Shown: piece by piece, positions 4,447-5,862 of the stretch | Numbering within the stretch: position 1 is the first letter of the stretch | Layout: every line of letters starts with the position of its first letter | NCBI GenBank assembly: GCA_022798155.1 | Contig: JAAWLY010000138.1 | Coordinates: 1 to 5,862, forward strand | From: Lawsonibacter sp. | Lineage (GTDB): Bacteria > Bacillota > Clostridia > Oscillospirales > Oscillospiraceae | Reading direction: 5' to 3' | Length of the DNA: 5,862 bases | Notes under the pieces: model-generated | Told to the model about the DNA's origin: nothing | Database searches by the model: none | What the model saw: the letters and a program-made list of their open reading frames with translations, nothing else | Program-made: the position numbers and the translations under genes

Positions 4447-5397
4447 ATGAAAAGAAAACTGTTTGCGATCGGTCTGGCGGCGGTTTTGCTGCTGGCCGGA
4501 TGCGGGGGAGGAAGTTCTGCATCCAACGGTGCCTCGAGCGGGAACAGCATGCCCGCCCCCGACGCAGCGGAGGACGAGGGCTTCTGGGAAATGGAAGCCC
4601 CATCCGCCGCGACCGACATGTCCCAGGGCGGCGGTGAGGACGGCGCTGTCTATCAGAACCCCCGGGCCAAGCTGATCCGTCGGGCAGAGCTGGACATCCA
4701 GACGGAGCGGTTTGACGAGAGCGTAAAGGCCCTCAACCAGCTGGTGGCCTCCTGCGGCGGATATTTTGAAAACGCCTCGGTCCGCGGGGGCGGCTACCGG
4801 GATGCCAACGCCAGCCGTTGGGGGGAGTACATTGTCCGGGTGCCGGCGGAGCAGTACAATCTGTTTTTTAACGGCGCCGGTGAGCTGGGCTATGTCACCA
4901 GTAAAAGTGAGAGCAGCGAGGATGTGGGTGAGCAGTATTACGACACCGAGGCCCGTCTCAAGACCCAGCGCACCAAGCAGGAGCGGCTGCTGGCCCTGCT
5001 GGAGCGGGCGGAGTCCATGGAGGACATCATCGCCCTGGAGAGCGCCCTCAGTGATGTGGAGTACCAGATTGAGATGTACTCCTCCGAGCTGAACCGCTAT
5101 GACGCGCTGATTAACTTTGCCACCTTCAACGTCTATCTCAACGAGGTGGGCCAGGTCACCCGGGAGGTGGGGGAGACCGCCTCCCTGGGCCAGCGGATGG
5201 CCGCCGGCTTCCAGGCCAGCGGCCGGAACCTGGGAGAGGGCTTCCAGAACTTCCTTATCTGGGCGTCCTACAATATTTTCCTGCTGGTGGTTCTGGCCGC
5301 TGTGGCGGCTGTGGCTGTCATCGTCGGAAAGCGGGAGCTGAAAAGACTGAAAAAGCAGAAAGAGGGACCGGAAGAATCGACTAAGCTACAGCTATAA
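4447..5397 (+). CDS. DUF4349 domain lipoprotein with C-terminal membrane segment
   Basis: 316 residues. A lipoprotein signal peptide (MKRKLFAIGL..LLAGC) places the lipidated cysteine at Cys19. A Gly/Ser/Asp/Glu-rich linker runs from 20 to about 73. The DUF4349 domain (about 74-295) starts at KLIRRAELDIQTERFDE, contains the strand/loop region with GEYIVRVPAEQYNLFF (127-142), a coiled-coil hairpin (about 165-220, with TEARLKTQRTKQERLLALLE), and ends in a transmembrane helix (about 268-293), followed by a basic cytoplasmic tail (KRELKRLKKQK). It is thus anchored at both ends with the coiled coil outside the membrane. Function of the family is not known to me; an envelope-stress or complex-scaffold role is guesswork. 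AAAGGGAGG (4432-4440) lies 6 nt before the ATG. It is divergent from the cell-wall amidase. Only a weak hairpin (ATAAC/GTTAT, just after the stop) could end its transcript. Confidence 0.9.
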   Translation: MKRKLFAIGLAAVLLLAGCGGGSSASNGASSGNSMPAPDAAEDEGFWEMEAPSAATDMSQGGGEDGAVYQNPRAKLIRRAELDIQTERFDESVKALNQLVASCGGYFENASVRGGGYRDANASRWGEYIVRVPAEQYNLFFNGAGELGYVTSKSESSEDVGEQYYDTEARLKTQRTKQERLLALLERAESMEDIIALESALSDVEYQIEMYSSELNRYDALINFATFNVYLNEVGQVTREVGETASLGQRMAAGFQASGRNLGEGFQNFLIWASYNIFLLVVLAAVAAVAVIVGKRELKRLKKQKEGPEESTKLQL

Positions 5398-5576
5398 CTT
5401 TCTCTGGTTATTTCGTTTGGCATATTGACCTCCATCGAATATTGAATGCGGATCTTTCGTCCCCATGCTTCCCCAATTTTTCTTGAAATGCATCCAGTAT
5501 TCCTGCGAAAAATTGTGTTTGCCTGGCGGCGAAATCCCTCGTCGTTGAGCATGTTTCCATTTTTCAAACAAGCCCT
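5392..5576. mobile_element. Probable remnant of a mobile element (non-coding or decayed)
   Basis: This stretch is visibly less GC-rich than its neighbours and interrupts a broken PanE-like gene. On the minus strand its border reads GTTAGGGCTTGTTTGAAAA; a TTA target followed by GGGCTTGTTTGAAAA would suit an IS5-type end, but that is inference. Two minus-strand frames are open across it. One (5574-5392) reads as a protein-like GKHNFSQEYWMHFKK segment without a start codon or ribosome site. The other (5588-5268) overlaps the lipoprotein gene antisense. I have a recollection, not verifiable here, of similar sequence recurring in gut clostridial genomes. No matching inverted repeat is seen at the 5392 side, so the left boundary is a guess and the element may be incomplete. 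Confidence 0.35.
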
Positions 5577-5753
5577 AACGACCTCCACACGAGCCGAATG
5601 GAGCTGGCCTTTATGTTCCTATAACAAGCCGGCCCTTTCCAGCGTCTCCAGCCCTTTCCCTCGCGCATACACAGTCGTGTTATATCCCGCTCTGCTGAAC
5701 AATGCCGCATAGAAACTGCCGATGACTCCGGCACCGTAAATCAGTAATCTCAT
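5577..5753 (-). pseudogene. 2-dehydropantoate 2-reductase (PanE/ApbA)-like, truncated remnant
   Basis: The ATG at 5753 opens MRLLIYGAGVIGSFYAALFS, the first beta strand and GxGxxG dinucleotide-binding loop (Gly7-Gly12) of ketopantoate-reductase-like NADPH enzymes, followed by AGYNTTVYARGKGLETLERAGLL. A TAG stop (5621-5619) ends it after 44 residues, against about 300 for the family. In the same frame EHKGQLHSARVEVV continues to 5577, as expected for the family's next strand, so the TAG looks like a nonsense mutation in a once-longer gene. From about 5576 similarity stops at the putative mobile remnant. The gene starts 13 nt after the ZIP transporter stop; only a weak ribosome site (AAGAG) is visible, and an adjacent GTG could also serve. 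Whether the original enzyme acted in pantothenate synthesis is unknown, because this family is broad. Confidence 0.75.
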
Positions 5754-5766
5754 CACAAATTTTCTC

Positions 5767-5862
5767 TTATCCCAGCGCAACATCCAGTGCCAGCATGATG
5801 GTAAATCCCGCCGCAAAGAACAGCGTCCCGATGTTAGAGTGCGTCCCGGCAGATGCCTCTGG
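5767..5862 (-). CDS. ZIP family metal transporter, C-terminal fragment
   Basis: Only the last 31 codons and TAA are in the window. They read ...SNIGTLFFAAGFTIM then LALDVALG, a hydrophobic final membrane helix with the short LDVALG ending typical of ZupT/GufA-type ZIP transporters, which import zinc or other divalent metals across the cytoplasmic membrane. The metal-binding helices IV and V lie outside the window, so the substrate cannot be judged. The PanE-like remnant follows after 13 nt on the same strand and was probably co-transcribed. Confidence 0.7.
   Translation of the reverse strand, partial: PEASAGTHSNIGTLFFAAGFTIMLALDVALG

Noticed and set aside
5398..5422. Terminator hairpin after the lipoprotein gene (ATAAC/GTTAT)
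   Set aside because: A 5-bp AU-rich stem with an 8-nt loop and a broken T-run is too weak to list as a terminator.

Overview
The window looks like chromosomal DNA from a GC-rich, low-redundancy Firmicute of the gut Oscillospiraceae type (Flavonifractor/Pseudoflavonifractor-like). This is inferred from strong AGGAGG ribosome sites, a consensus sigma-A promoter, spore-lysin-type cell-wall enzymes, and the protein families present. No marker gene fixes the taxon.

Layout. At the left edge (1-135, +) is the C-terminal end of an ABC-F ATPase. It runs convergently into a Vat/CatB-type acetyltransferase (172-807, -), with a bidirectional hairpin terminator between them. The minus strand from 4213 down to 172 carries six genes in one direction: an Amidase_3 + SH3 cell-wall amidase (3473-4213), a two-LysM GH18 glucosaminidase of the SleL/YaaH type (2085-3362), a hotdog thioesterase of the FlK type (1635-2027), a YbaK/EbsC-family tRNA-editing-like protein (1152-1631), an unrecognised 60-residue protein (899-1081) behind a perfect TTGACA-17-TATAAT promoter, and the acetyltransferase. 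Divergent from the amidase is a DUF4349 lipoprotein (4447-5397, +). At the right edge, on the minus strand, are the last codons of a ZIP metal transporter (5767-5862) and a broken PanE/ApbA-like gene (5577-5753). The latter has an in-frame stop and is then lost at the border of a less GC-rich stretch (about 5392-5576) that looks like the remnant of a mobile element.

How the parts relate. The amidase and GH18 enzyme form a peptidoglycan-processing pair. Both lack a signal peptide and cysteines, which fits spore-associated lysins. The thioesterase and YbaK-like genes are 3 nt apart and translationally coupled, with their own extended -10 promoter. The ABC-F and Vat-like genes may together give resistance to streptogramin A-type ribosome drugs, but each is only a family-level call.

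Non-coding structure. Two related palindromic elements (3388-3469 and 4348-4421), each made of two GC-rich hairpins and ending in TGTAGGGG-like inverted repeats, sit in the two longest gaps of the cell-wall gene region. They look like members of a dispersed REP/MITE-type family. I see no CRISPR array, tRNA, rRNA or recognisable riboswitch. Most of the window is ordinary. The best items for follow-up are the palindromic elements, the amidase with an apparently missing zinc histidine, the small protein behind a perfect promoter, and the decayed right-hand segment.
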